DNA from: Glandiceps talaboti
Taxonomy: Eukaryota > Hemichordata > Enteropneusta > Spengelidae
Direction of reading: 5' to 3'
Assembly (NCBI RefSeq): GCF_964340395.1
Contig: NC_135549.1
Coordinates: 31,997,332-32,061,331 of the forward strand
Length of the DNA stretch: 64,000 bases
Below, piece by piece: positions 15,301 to 23,645 of the stretch (within the stretch, counting starts at the first letter, position 1; every line of letters starts with the position of its first letter). The notes under the pieces are model-generated. The model did no database searches. It was not told the DNA's origin and saw only the letters and a list, made by a program, of their open reading frames with translations. The translations under genes and the position numbers were made by a program.

Positions 15301-18300
15301 TACATTTGCCATTCTGTGTATAAAAGTGTGATCTACATTTGTACATGGTACAGTATATGTACAGGTAATTTCACTAACCATAAACTGTACTGACATCAGT
15401 TTACAATAATGTACAATTGATCACACACTACATACAGCTATAGCAATCAATCACTTCTATATGTACAGCTGTAGCAATCAATCACCTCTATAAAGTACAG
15501 TGTCTACCTAGACTACTAAATCAGTCTTATTTCCACCTGTCCTGTTTTTACCTTCACACACTTCATATCACACTGTTATCTCATTGTGGGTTTTATTTTT
15601 ATGTTTTCAGGAGTCACAACAATTTCAAATTCATCCTTCTCATTGTCCCTACAGTTATTTTGTTTTACTATTAGGGTAACTTTAGGGTCAGGTCAGAAAT
15701 CGACACTATATTTTTTATTGTCATTTGCAGACATTTTTACGAACTCTACTATTTTATATGAGATTAAAAGTGGAAGGAGGGCCACAGTAAAATGTTATGC
15801 ATATTATAACACCTATATATACATGTAACATCACATACTAAAACTAAAATTGACCAAATGACAACAAATGTCTATATACATGTATGTAATATCAGGGTAT
15901 AAGACTGGAGCCTCAACCTGCTCACCTTGGTAACTGCCACATATGTATACATGTTGCTGTAACTACAACACTTTCCATAATTTGTATTCACATTTGTTGA
16001 CTCATTTGTTATGTTATACTAACTGAGGCATATAGTGTATGATATCACTCAGTTATCAAACCACAATATGAAAATACATGTATTTTTGACAAACATGTAT
16101 AAGTAAAAGGTTCATATCTTATTCATTGCCAGATGTAGGACATCGTGCCAGTGTACACAGTCAGAATGAAAGACTAACAGCTACTAGGAGGTTTTCAAGT
16201 GTTTTATGACATTTAAAACATGTATGACACTCAATACACTTTGTGGTATTTCATTACACTTTGTGACATTGTATTTACATGTACATGTGGCATTTGATAT
16301 ATGTATACTGTCGCTTTCAATGTGCTTTGTGGTATTTCATTCCCTTTGCTATTTCATTCAATACACTTTGTGGCTTTCAAAACACATTATGGTAGCATTT
16401 CATACACTTCAAATACACTGGCATTACATGCACATTGTGGTATTTCATTAAACTGGCATTCACTGCAATTTGTAGTATCTCATTCACTCTGTGGCATTCA
16501 ATAACTAGTATTCACTGCAATTTGTAGTATTTCATTCACTCTGTGGCATTCAATAACTACATGTAGTATTCACTGCAATTTGTGGTATTTCATTCACTCT
16601 GTGGCATTCAATAACTAGTATTCACTGCAATTTGTAGTATTTCATTCACTTTGTGGCATTCAATAACTACATGTAGTATTCACTGCAATTTGTAGTATTT
16701 CATTCACTCTGTGGCATTCAATAACTAGTATTCACTGCAATTTGTAGTATTTCATTCACTTTGTGGCATTCAATAACTAGTATTCACTGCAATTTGTAGT
16801 ATTTCATTCACTTTGTGGCATTCAATAACTACATGTAGTATTCACTGCAATTTGTAGTATTTCATTCACTCTGTGGCATTCAATAACTAGTATTCACTGC
16901 AATTTGTAGTATTTCATTCACTCTGTGGCATTCAATAACTAGTATTCACTGCAATTTGTAGTATTTCATTCACTCTGTGGCATTCAATAACTAGTATTCA
17001 CTGCAATTTGTAGTATTTCATTCACTCCGTGGCATTCAATAACGAGTATTCACTGCAATTTGTAGTATTTCATTCACTCTGTGGCATTCAATAACTAGTA
17101 TTCACTGCAATTTGTAGTATTTCATTCACTTTGTGGCATTCAATGACTAGTATTCACTGCAATTTGTAGTATTTCATTCACTCTGTGGCATTCAATAACT
17201 AGTATTCACTGCAATTTGTAGTATTTCATTCACTTTGTGGCATTCAATAACTAGTATTCACTGCAATTTGTAGTATTTCATTCACTCTGTGGCATTCAAT
17301 AACTAGTATTCACTGCAATTTGTAGTATTTCATTCACTCCGTGGCATTCAATAACGAGTATTCACTGCAATTTGTAGTATTTCATTCACTCTGTGGCATT
17401 CAATAACTAGTACTCACTGCAATTTGTGGTATTTCATTCACTTTGTGGCATTCAATAACTAGTATTCACTGCAATTTGTGGTATTTCATTCACTCCGTGG
17501 CATTCAATAACTAGTATTCACTGCAATTTGTAGTATTTCATTCACTCTGTGGCATTCAATAACTAGTATTCACTGCAATTTGTAGTATTTCATTCACTCT
17601 GTGGCATTCAATAACTAGTATTCACTGCAATTTGTAGTATTTCATTCACTCTGTGGCATTCAATAACTAGTATTCACTGCAATTTGTGGTATTTCATTCA
17701 CTCTGTGGCATTCAATAACTAGTATTCACTGCAATTTGTAGTATTTCATTCACTTTGTGGCATTCAATAACTAGTATTCACTGCAATTTGTAGTATTTCA
17801 TTCACTCCGTGGCATTCAATAACGAGTATTCACTGCAATTTGTAGTATTTCATTCACTTTGTGGCATTCAATAACTAGTATTCACTGCAATTTGTAGTAT
17901 TTCATTCACTCTGTGGCATTCAATAACTAGTATTCACTGCAATTTGTGGTATTTCATTCACTTTGTGGCATTCAATAACTAGTATTCACTGCAATTTGTA
18001 GTATTTCATTCACTTTGTGGCATTCAATAACTAGTATTCACTGCAATTTGTGGTATTTCATTCACTTTGTGGCATTCAATAACTAGTATTCACTGCAATT
18101 TGTGGTATTTCATTCACTTTGTGGCATTCAATAACTAGTATTCACTGCAATTTGTAGTATTTCATTCACTTTGTGGCATTCAATAACTAGTATTCACTGC
18201 AATTTGTAGTATTTCATTCACTGTGGCATTCAATGCATATCATGACATTCAATACACATTGTGGCATTTCATACACTAGCATTCATTGCATGTCATGACA

Positions 18301-21300
18301 TTCAATGCACTTTGTGGCATTTCATACATTTTGTGGCATTCAACCTATTTTAACTCACCTTGTGATTGTAAGGCTTATTTGAGAACAGTTCAGGACTCAT
18401 GTAATATGGGGTGCCTATAAGTGTGGTAGCCATGTCATTATGACCATCTAGGACCTTAGCAATCCCCAAGTCACCCACTTTGATTATCTTGCTCTTGGTC
18501 AGGAAAATATTCTGAGTTTTTAAGTCTCTGTGGAGAATATTTCTTTCATGCATGTACTGAAAAGAGAAACAAATTTAAAAATGGTGATTGTAAACAGGTT
18601 GGTATCATACTGCTGTTGTTGATGAGTACAAAGACTACATCTCATTCAAGTACATGTACATCCAGTAATGCTGTCTTTTGTATCACACTGTCTATACCCT
18701 GACATCATACCGGTACATTTATGCTACATGTAGGTTTGAGTGAAATCAGTTGGTGCATACCAGAGATATGAGGGTGAATGCATGCACACACGCATGCCTG
18801 CCTGCATGGACAGACAGATGGATGGACAGACAGAACCCTGTATAAGTCCCCTCTGGGCGGTGCCTCATTGGGAACTAATAATCCTACATGTACACACACA
18901 CAAAGAAATGATTACACAGATTTAACATGTTTATACAGATGTAATGGTTGTACATGTATGTCAAGAGTGTTCAAAATATCTTAGACTCAACACACACTTT
19001 AAACCACACCTCTGACTCAGCTCTCCAAACCACTTTGTACCCAAGGTAGGCATAACCAGTGTGACTGACATGACACACAATTAATAATATGGGTACAGGT
19101 GTAATACTATTAACAATAGAGAGTTTCGGCTACACGTTCAACATGTACGCGCAAGTGTGACGTAGGAGATTTTGTGCTACTAGGTCGCAATTTTGACCTA
19201 CTTCTCTGCGTACTGACAAGTTTCGCGGGCATTTTGAACGTGGCGACGGCTATTTACACGTAGGTAAATGTGAAATTCCTTTTAAATTTTTTTGTAAAAT
19301 CATCACTAATATAATAAAAAAATTTGATGCTTTTAGCAAGGCTGACCATTCACAACATAATACACCTCAGTAATTTTGTTTTCCTTGATAAAATATTTAA
19401 AATGCAGCCTGGAATCTGTGGCTGCCTTCACGTAACTGATTTTGCACATAAATCACGATGTATGATGATGACTGTCGCAGCAATCGTCAAGATACTACAG
19501 GGTGATTTTATTGTGAACATACGAGATTATTCAAGTAAATATATATTTGTCTTGTCATAATGTTGAGCCATACGGTTATTGTCATTGCGCTATTTATGTC
19601 ATATAACCAAAACATTAATGTAATATTTCCACAATAGACTAACCATGTAATCTATTAATTATTATTGATATACGTAAACGGCTAGCCTAAGCAAAATTAG
19701 GTCACAGCTGGTACGCAAACGTGAATGAGTTGCCCGTTCGTGTACACGTTGAACGTGTAGCCTAAACTCTCTAATGTAGGTCAACAACCTTCCAAAACAA
19801 GGTCAGACTATAGTTACCAAGTAACATTTTTTCTTAATGTATCAGGTCGCTGGGAATTCAAATTACCAATGTCAGTAAACACAGTGGTTACAAGATTTAG
19901 ACAACACAACTTTTACATTGACTGGAGAATATGATGAACCAGCCAATGGTTTGTCTATGGGCTCTACATGTACGTTTGTATTTGTAAGAGAAACATTGTT
20001 GCAGTGTATCCAGCAATCAATGATTAGTCTATACATGTACAAAAAATGTAGGAAAAAGTGTATGAGAAACGCTATGCTTGGGAACAAGATAGAGAATGTC
20101 CACAGTCGTCATATTGGCAGAGGGTATCGTTTATTACATGTACAGTACATGTATCTATGAACACAGTCATGAGTATTTAGACAATTGGTGTACATTTACA
20201 TGTACATTGTGTATGTACATGTATATGTATTATCAGTACTGAACTTGTGACTACATGTACACATAAAGATATTTTGAACAAGAATTCTACAAACAATTGA
20301 GATTAGAGCCTTACCTGCAATGCCATAGCTATCTGTACAAACCATTCTACCACTTGCTTCTCTTCTAAGGCATGTCCTTTCTGTTCTTTTAACTTAGTGT
20401 ATAAATCACCCCCATCACAATATCCCATCGCTATGTACAGATACCCATCATTTGTCTCAAATGAGTCTTTGTAAGAAACTATATTGGGGTGCTTTAATTT
20501 GGATAAAAGTTTGGCCTCCAGTTCAGCAGCTTTCCTTTCCCGTTTTGAAGCATTCACTAACTCCATTTTCTTCAGGACATACTAGAAATGGAAGAAAAGC
20601 CTACATCAATTCATGTATGTGTACATTTGTACATTTGTACATGTATTAATAGTGTCCCTCTAATGGATTTTACCAAATTATTTGCTTACATGTACGTAGA
20701 CATGTTGAAATTCCCTACTACGACTTTGCCATATTTACAAACAATGTAGGTACTATACTCAATAGTACTCTGATAAAAAACCATGATGTAGTATGAGTTC
20801 CAATGTGGTGTAGTACTTGAGGTACATGTACAATGAAATTGCATTGTGTGTTTGTGGTATACATTTTGGCTGTCCACTCATGAGAATGCAGTAGGAAATG
20901 ATGCAAGCAAAATACCAAATACATGAATACCTACACTTGTACTTGTACATGTACGTGTATGTGTATATGTGTACTGGTACTCATAGCATACATGTACATG
21001 TAAGTCATGGAGGTTTTGTTATTACATAAATTATGTTTATCAGAAACAGCAAATTTCAATAAAAACCATAGAGTGCAATTAAGTGATATTGTTTACAGGG
21101 AGTGATCACATCCTCATATCATATCATATCATGTACATTTTGTAGGTATGAGTCTATGACATACATTTTGTAATGATTTTTGTATTACACTACACTACAA
21201 ATACTATTAGTATATCATGTATACTGATATTAGAGATAATAATGTACACTGTGTACATGTACATTTGTAGATGTACTTGTTTTCTGTACAACAAACACAA

Positions 21301-22644
21301 GTCAGTGTACATTTGTATTGTACATGTACATGTATACATTATACATGTACACTAGTCTGGAGGAAACAGATTACTAGTAAGTGATCTGAATCCAACTAAG
21401 TAGCAAAACAAAGATCTCTGTGGTTTTAAATATCAGCTAAGTCTGATACAAGTTAGTACATTTGTAGCATTTCAAGTGGGATACATTTATTTATAGTATT
21501 ATCAATATAAACCAATATAATTTTATCAACAAATGCAATGAAATCTATTTAATTCGTGAATGCCTGTAAAACAAGATGACATATTTTGGGGGGGCATCAG
21601 ATGAGGCATGGCAGTATGGTGACTGTTTCCATGGCAACAACATGAAGACTGGGTGGGCTCCTGTATGACTCATGTATACCACAAATACAGCTTGTATTAA
21701 TACCATTTTGTATGCCATGAACTTGGAATTGGAATTGGCATCACCATGATGAGTTGTAATCAATTTTGTCAGACTTTATCATCCTGTTTATTTTATCTTT
21801 CATTTGTTTTGTTTACGCCTTGTCATTATGACAGGGTAGGGTCACACAATTACATTATTGGACAGTAGCCAACATAGGTACAAACATGCTGCTACATTTG
21901 TATTGATTAGTTATACTATAGTGATTTCACAGCTCACATTCTAGTCACTACTAATTTATATTTCTAATATGGCAGTCAATGCTGAAATATCATGTACACA
22001 GTCACTTCTCACCTTGACAATGAGGTGATTCAGTTTGCATGAATCACACAATAAAGGGACATTCTTATGAACACAGTTATCACCATCCACACAATGACCC
22101 ACTCCACAGTAACAAGTACTTTGTAGATATCATTGTAATGTGTGTGTACCACTTCACAAGGAAATATAACTATTTTAAAAGTATAATGTGCACGAACTTT
22201 AAAAGAATACAATTTAACACATCTAAAACTGCCAACATTATTGCCATTTATAATCTCATACTAGGTACATTATTTATTTTATTAAAAATGTAAACAAGTT
22301 ATAATTGTATATGTATGCACTACGCATTGTGATTGTGACAGCAAGGAGGCTTCTAACAACCTTTGCGTTCATTGATGATATACGTACGTCTTTCTTTACA
22401 AACAAATCAGACAGAGCACAGTGTCTGACTACTAGTAAATGTATAAATATTTAGTGCCAGTGACATTTCTCTTGACACCCACTGCATTGACCACTGACAC
22501 AATCCATATACACGTACAAATGTACATTTGCACGTTTACGTTACCTACCTGTTTTCTGTCCTTACAGTGCTTTACCAGCCACACTTCGCCATAGCTACCT
22601 TTCCCGACGACCCTTAATTTTTCGTAATCTGACATACAAGCCAT
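1593..22644 (-). CDS. NEK4: NEK4 serine/threonine kinase, whole spliced gene (14 coding exons)
   Basis: NIMA-related protein kinase. Coding exons on the minus strand: 22644-22549, 20581-20315, 18556-18359, 14391-14284, 13614-13457, 13103-12908, 12226-11960, 11333-11136, 9976-9892, 7012-6876, 4818-4646, 4274-4000, 2490-2351, 1688-1593. All junctions are GT-AG and phases agree, giving 797 residues (human NEK4 is about 840). Seen in the kinase domain: Gly loop GKGSYGEV (14-21), KK at 36-37, catalytic HRDLKTQN (130-137), DLG (150-152, the NEK form of DFG) and GTPYYMSPE (169-177). The middle is low-complexity Ser/Pro/basic, with one NEK4-like block RRRLRESQE. The C-terminal exons resemble the human tail ([15 protein letters not shown]). 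Known for the family: roles in the DNA-damage response, cilia and microtubules; the function here is inferred. No reading-frame break was found, so the gene looks intact. Exon calls are by eye. Confidence 0.93.
1906..2335. repeat. Minisatellite, about 47 bp x 9, intron 13 of NEK4
   Basis: Degenerate copies of GATGGTGGTCTGTCTGTATG followed by TGGGTATGTTGACAGCC. It reaches to within about 15 bp of the exon 13 donor. Confidence 0.85.
2351..2490 (-). CDS. NEK4: NEK4 coding exon 13 (conserved tail)
   Basis: Residues 720-766, ending in phase 0. [19 protein letters not shown] aligns with human IRRLVEVLRTDVIRGLG, and [12 protein letters not shown] with LEQVYDLLEEED. Acceptor CAACAG, donor GAG|GTGAGT. 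Confidence 0.9.
2627..3366. repeat. Minisatellite, 40 bp x about 18, intron 12 of NEK4
   Basis: Nearly perfect 40-bp units (GAAAGTTAGTGTACAAGATA then CACAATGTATAACATATACT). The units lack stops on the minus strand, which creates false long open frames. Begins about 140 bp upstream of the exon 13 acceptor. Confidence 0.97.
4000..4274 (-). CDS. NEK4: NEK4 coding exon 12
   Basis: Residues 628-720 (split at both ends). Contains [11 protein letters not shown], matching the QLMTQTLKLDS block of human NEK4, then Pro/Ser-rich sequence. Acceptor TTTTAG, donor TTG|GTAAGA. Confidence 0.83.
4646..4818 (-). CDS. NEK4: NEK4 coding exon 11
   Basis: Residues 571-628 (split after two bases). Reads [15 protein letters not shown], then a Ser/acidic stretch ([16 protein letters not shown]). 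Acceptor TTTTACAG, donor GG|GTAAGA. Human NEK4 has a similar SSSTSS/acidic stretch just before the conserved tail. Confidence 0.8.
5331..5790. repeat. Duplicated intronic segment, 2 copies of about 160 bp
   Basis: 5331-5500 and 5632-5790 share GTAATAAAATAAGTAGTTGA, TGTCATTTCCTTCAAG and AAAGTCTGCC..AAGATCAAA in the same order, diverged by substitutions and small indels. Lies in NEK4 intron 10. Confidence 0.75.
5897..5992. repeat. (CAGA)n microsatellite
   Basis: About 95 bp of ACAG/CAGA tetranucleotide repeat with a few interruptions. Confidence 0.95.
6001..6925 (-). repeat. 55-bp minisatellite derived from the NEK4 exon 10 splice junction
   Basis: About 16 copies of a 55-bp unit. Read on the minus strand each copy carries the 3' end of exon 10 (GTGAAGTCAGATCCACAGAC, then AAATACAGAAAAG) plus the donor GTAGGT. 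Units alternate between two variants at the same site (TACTGTAACC and TACGATAACC on the plus strand), giving a 110-bp dimer pattern. The rightmost copy is the real exon end; the rest lie in intron 10. Confidence 0.92.
6876..7012 (-). CDS. NEK4: NEK4 coding exon 10 (its 3' junction seeded a minisatellite)
   Basis: Residues 525-570, ending in phase 0. Reads [20 protein letters not shown] and onward, ending [10 protein letters not shown] before donor GTAGGT. The last 40 or so bases and the donor are repeated about 16 times downstream in intron 10 (6001-6875). I take the most upstream donor as the authentic one. Reading through it meets a stop within seven codons in the next repeat unit. Confidence 0.78.
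7795..8265. repeat. Minisatellite, 36 bp x 13, intron 9 of NEK4
   Basis: Units of CTACTCCTGAGTTAGTCACA then CCATAAAATATCTACC, with a few AACATAT and CAGAG variants. Confidence 0.95.
8563..8745. repeat. Degenerate repeat, about 38 bp x 5
   Basis: Units containing GATTGGTTCTTTTCTGAATG followed by AATTG and TACATACAA; one copy has a C-rich insertion (about 8687-8699). Confidence 0.8.
8985..9290 (-). mobile_element. Dispersed repeat copy, inverted relative to the one at 31,770-32,050
   Basis: The reverse complement matches the intron 2 copy in ARPC4 over about 300 bp, including AATGCCAGTATATTTTGCTA and GAGTAAACATTCAA, then CCCATAGCAACAGCCAAA. Non-coding; an interspersed family of unknown class. 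Confidence 0.8.
9296..9330. repeat. (CA)n microsatellite
   Basis: About 35 bp of uninterrupted CA dinucleotide adjoining the dispersed repeat. Confidence 0.97.
9892..9976 (-). CDS. NEK4: NEK4 coding exon 9
   Basis: Residues 497-525 (last codon split after its first base). Contains [13 protein letters not shown], the counterpart of the ARERRRLKQSQEE block in human NEK4 and the best landmark in the disordered middle. Acceptor TTTCAG, donor CAG|GTATGT. Confidence 0.85.
10388..11012. repeat. Minisatellite, 35 bp x about 18, intron 8 of NEK4
   Basis: Units of ACATTTTAGTAAGTAAAATA then GTATGGGTATATTGT, with a second variant ending GGTAATATTTA. Confidence 0.96.
11136..11333 (-). CDS. NEK4: NEK4 coding exon 8 (Ser-rich linker)
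   Basis: Residues 431-496, phase 0 to 0. Contains a polyproline run ([10 protein letters not shown]) and a Ser-rich stretch ([15 protein letters not shown]). Acceptor TTTCAG, donor ATG|GTTAGC. The 35-bp array of intron 8 begins about 125 bp past the donor. Confidence 0.8.
11551..11762. mobile_element. piggyBac-like MITE with TTAA target sites
   Basis: A 204-bp element (11555-11758) flanked by TTAA at 11551-11554 and 11759-11762. The ends are inverted: CCCTTTCATTCCTAGA and, on the other strand, CCCTTTCAGGACTAGA. TTAA duplication with CCCTTT ends is typical of piggyBac-type elements. No coding capacity. Lies in NEK4 intron 7. Confidence 0.75.
11960..12226 (-). CDS. NEK4: NEK4 coding exon 7 (Pro/Lys-rich linker)
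   Basis: Residues 342-430, phase 0 to 0. Strongly basic and proline-rich (for example [27 protein letters not shown]). Acceptor GATAG, donor AGG|GTAAAT. Low complexity, so assignment rests on the open frame, the splice sites and its position in the gene. Confidence 0.8.
12908..13103 (-). CDS. NEK4: NEK4 coding exon 6 (disordered linker)
   Basis: Residues 276-341. It continues the split Arg codon and encodes a Ser/Arg/Pro-rich stretch ([17 protein letters not shown]) followed by an acidic one. Donor AAA|GTAAAT, phase 0. Supported by phase and composition rather than strong similarity. Confidence 0.82.
13457..13614 (-). CDS. NEK4: NEK4 coding exon 5 (end of kinase domain)
   Basis: Residues 224-275. 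It contains the C-lobe Arg in [10 protein letters not shown] and ends the kinase fold at about [10 protein letters not shown]. Acceptor ATTAG; the exon ends two bases into an AGG codon that exon 6 completes. Confidence 0.9.
14284..14391 (-). CDS. NEK4: NEK4 coding exon 4 (kinase C-lobe)
   Basis: Residues 188-223, phase 0 to 0. [20 protein letters not shown] is nearly identical to vertebrate NEK4. Acceptor TTTGCAG, donor AAG|GTAAGA. Confidence 0.94.
14990..15118. repeat. Two-copy tandem repeat, about 62 bp
   Basis: Two copies containing CTTGATGTCTGTATGTAAAC then TCTACAAAATTGTTGATGG in NEK4 intron 3. Confidence 0.85.
16450..18228. repeat. Minisatellite, 52 bp x about 33, intron 3 of NEK4
   Basis: Units of AATAACTAGTATTCACTGCA then ATTTGTAGTATTTCATTCAC and TCTGTGGCATTC. 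Several copies on the left side are longer, with CTACATGTAGT in place of CTAGT. Degenerate monomers (CACTTTGTGGCATTTCAT) flank the array on both sides, suggesting how it grew. Confidence 0.97.
18359..18556 (-). CDS. NEK4: NEK4 coding exon 3 (catalytic and activation loops)
   Basis: Residues 122-187, phase 0 to 0. Contains [13 protein letters not shown] and the activation segment ending GTPYYMSPE. Acceptor TTTTCAG, donor AAG|GTGAGT. The 52-bp minisatellite of intron 3 begins only about 130 bp beyond the donor. Confidence 0.94.
19119..19771. mobile_element. Non-autonomous TIR transposon, 653 bp, TA-flanked
   Basis: Starts GAGAGTTTCGGCTACACGTT and ends with the reverse complement of GAGAGTTTAGGCTACACGTT. 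Imperfect terminal inverted repeats run about 31 bp, with TA on each side (19117-19118 and 19772-19773). No transposase motif is seen. CpG is higher than in flanking DNA. A TA target fits a Tc1/mariner-type or related superfamily. Lies in NEK4 intron 2. Confidence 0.8.
20315..20581 (-). CDS. NEK4: NEK4 coding exon 2 (kinase N-lobe)
   Basis: Residues 33-121, phase 0 to 0. It begins YVLKKMEL after acceptor TTCTAG and holds the ATP-anchoring lysine, the alpha-C helix glutamate region ([12 protein letters not shown]) and the hinge ([10 protein letters not shown]). It ends ALQ before donor GTAAGG. Confidence 0.93.
20600..21360. repeat. TACATGTA-rich palindromic tract, NEK4 intron 1
   Basis: Very dense in the self-complementary words TACATGTA and GTACATGTAC, often overlapping. 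No gene seen. Confidence 0.6.
22549..22644 (-). CDS. NEK4: NEK4 coding exon 1
   Basis: Encodes residues 1-32. It starts at ATG in the context TTAACATGG and carries the nucleotide-binding glycine loop GKGSYGEV. The donor is CAG|GTAGGT and the exon ends in phase 0. The start is preferred because the human protein begins at the equivalent point before [15 protein letters not shown]. Confidence 0.93.
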
Positions 22645-23127
22645 GTTAATATTTTGATATCACAACAACCATTCGTCGACCATAAATTGATCGACGATTT
22701 CAAAGTCTAGTCCAATGTTTTGACGAGGAATAAGCCCAGGGCCAGGCCGGTGGCTCTGTTTTGCACACAATTGTGCACACAAGCAGCTATTTCAACCTGT
22801 GATCACGAGTTCCACTAGGTGCTTTACGCGTAAGTCTTCTCAAATGGTGTATATTATCCCATCCGGCTAATAAAACCTATTTCGAGAAACGGTGCAACAC
22901 ATGGCGTGAGTCCCGCCTGTAAAACAGGCCAGGTATTCCTGTCAACTGACAACGAAACGCGTACGCTAGCACTCACGAAAAGAAATTCAAAATGGCGGCC
23001 TAATATATTCAGTCGTCTGCCCTCTACGGCTGATCATGCTATCTTTTGTTTTTACCTTCCCTGCGCTGCCTTCCCTCTAGCTCTGTGCACCGCGTCACGT
23101 GTATTATAACTTTGCGTCTGTATGTAT

Positions 23128-23130
<3 letters not shown>
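22645..23130. promoter_or_regulatory. Probable NEK4 promoter region
   Basis: Immediately upstream of the NEK4 ATG, with more CpG than the surrounding introns. Contains a small inverted repeat (CGTCGACCA at about 22,674 and its partner TTGATCGACG) and an AAAATGGCGGC word at 22990-23000 resembling a YY1/TISU site on the plus strand. No TATA box is evident. The retrotransposon tail begins at its far edge. Confidence 0.4.

Positions 23131-23225
<95 letters not shown>
23131..23225. repeat. (TAA)n microsatellite, LINE 3' tail
   Basis: About 95 bp of TAA/ATT with one ATT interruption, directly after the LINE polyadenylation signal. On the minus strand it is the (ATT)n tail of the element. Confidence 0.95.
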
Positions 23226-23375
23226 CTTTATTGCAACCTTATCTATCATTTTAGATATCAGTATAGTACAGTAAAGTAAAAAAGAAAATGCTTATATTGA
23301 CCATACACAAAAAACAGAGTAATTTCACAATTTGAAAATCAACATATACATGTAAATGTAATTGTCAAATGTATA

Positions 23376-23645
23376 TCACGAGGCAGCTGGTATATTTTTG
23401 TTCAAGTGGTGTTCTCGAATTTTGAATCCTTGTTGAATAAATGTACCTATTTCAACTAGTTTATTTGTGTCTTTTATTTTGAGAATCTTTATGAGATTAT
23501 CCATGCTTGAACCAGAATATATATTTAATTTGTTAAAGAGTTCTTTCCTTTCATTTTGATATCCTATACAGCGTAATAAGAAATGCTCCTCGTCTTCTAT
23601 TTCACCTTGTTTACATACAGGGCATGTCCTGCTTGATAAGGTGGT
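23376..23645 (-). pseudogene. LINE C-terminal zinc-knuckle segment (other frame)
   Basis: After a one-base shift the frame reads RTCPVCKQGEIEDEEHFLLR followed by Cys, a C-x2-C...H-x4-C pattern typical of the LINE C-terminus. It goes on to a natural stop at 23376-23378. The shift lies between about 23,630 and 23,645 and would have been missed by taking the long frame alone. Confidence 0.82.

Noticed and set aside
10388-18228. CRISPR-like regular repeats
   Set aside because: The arrays are head-to-tail minisatellites without unique spacers, in introns of an animal gene.
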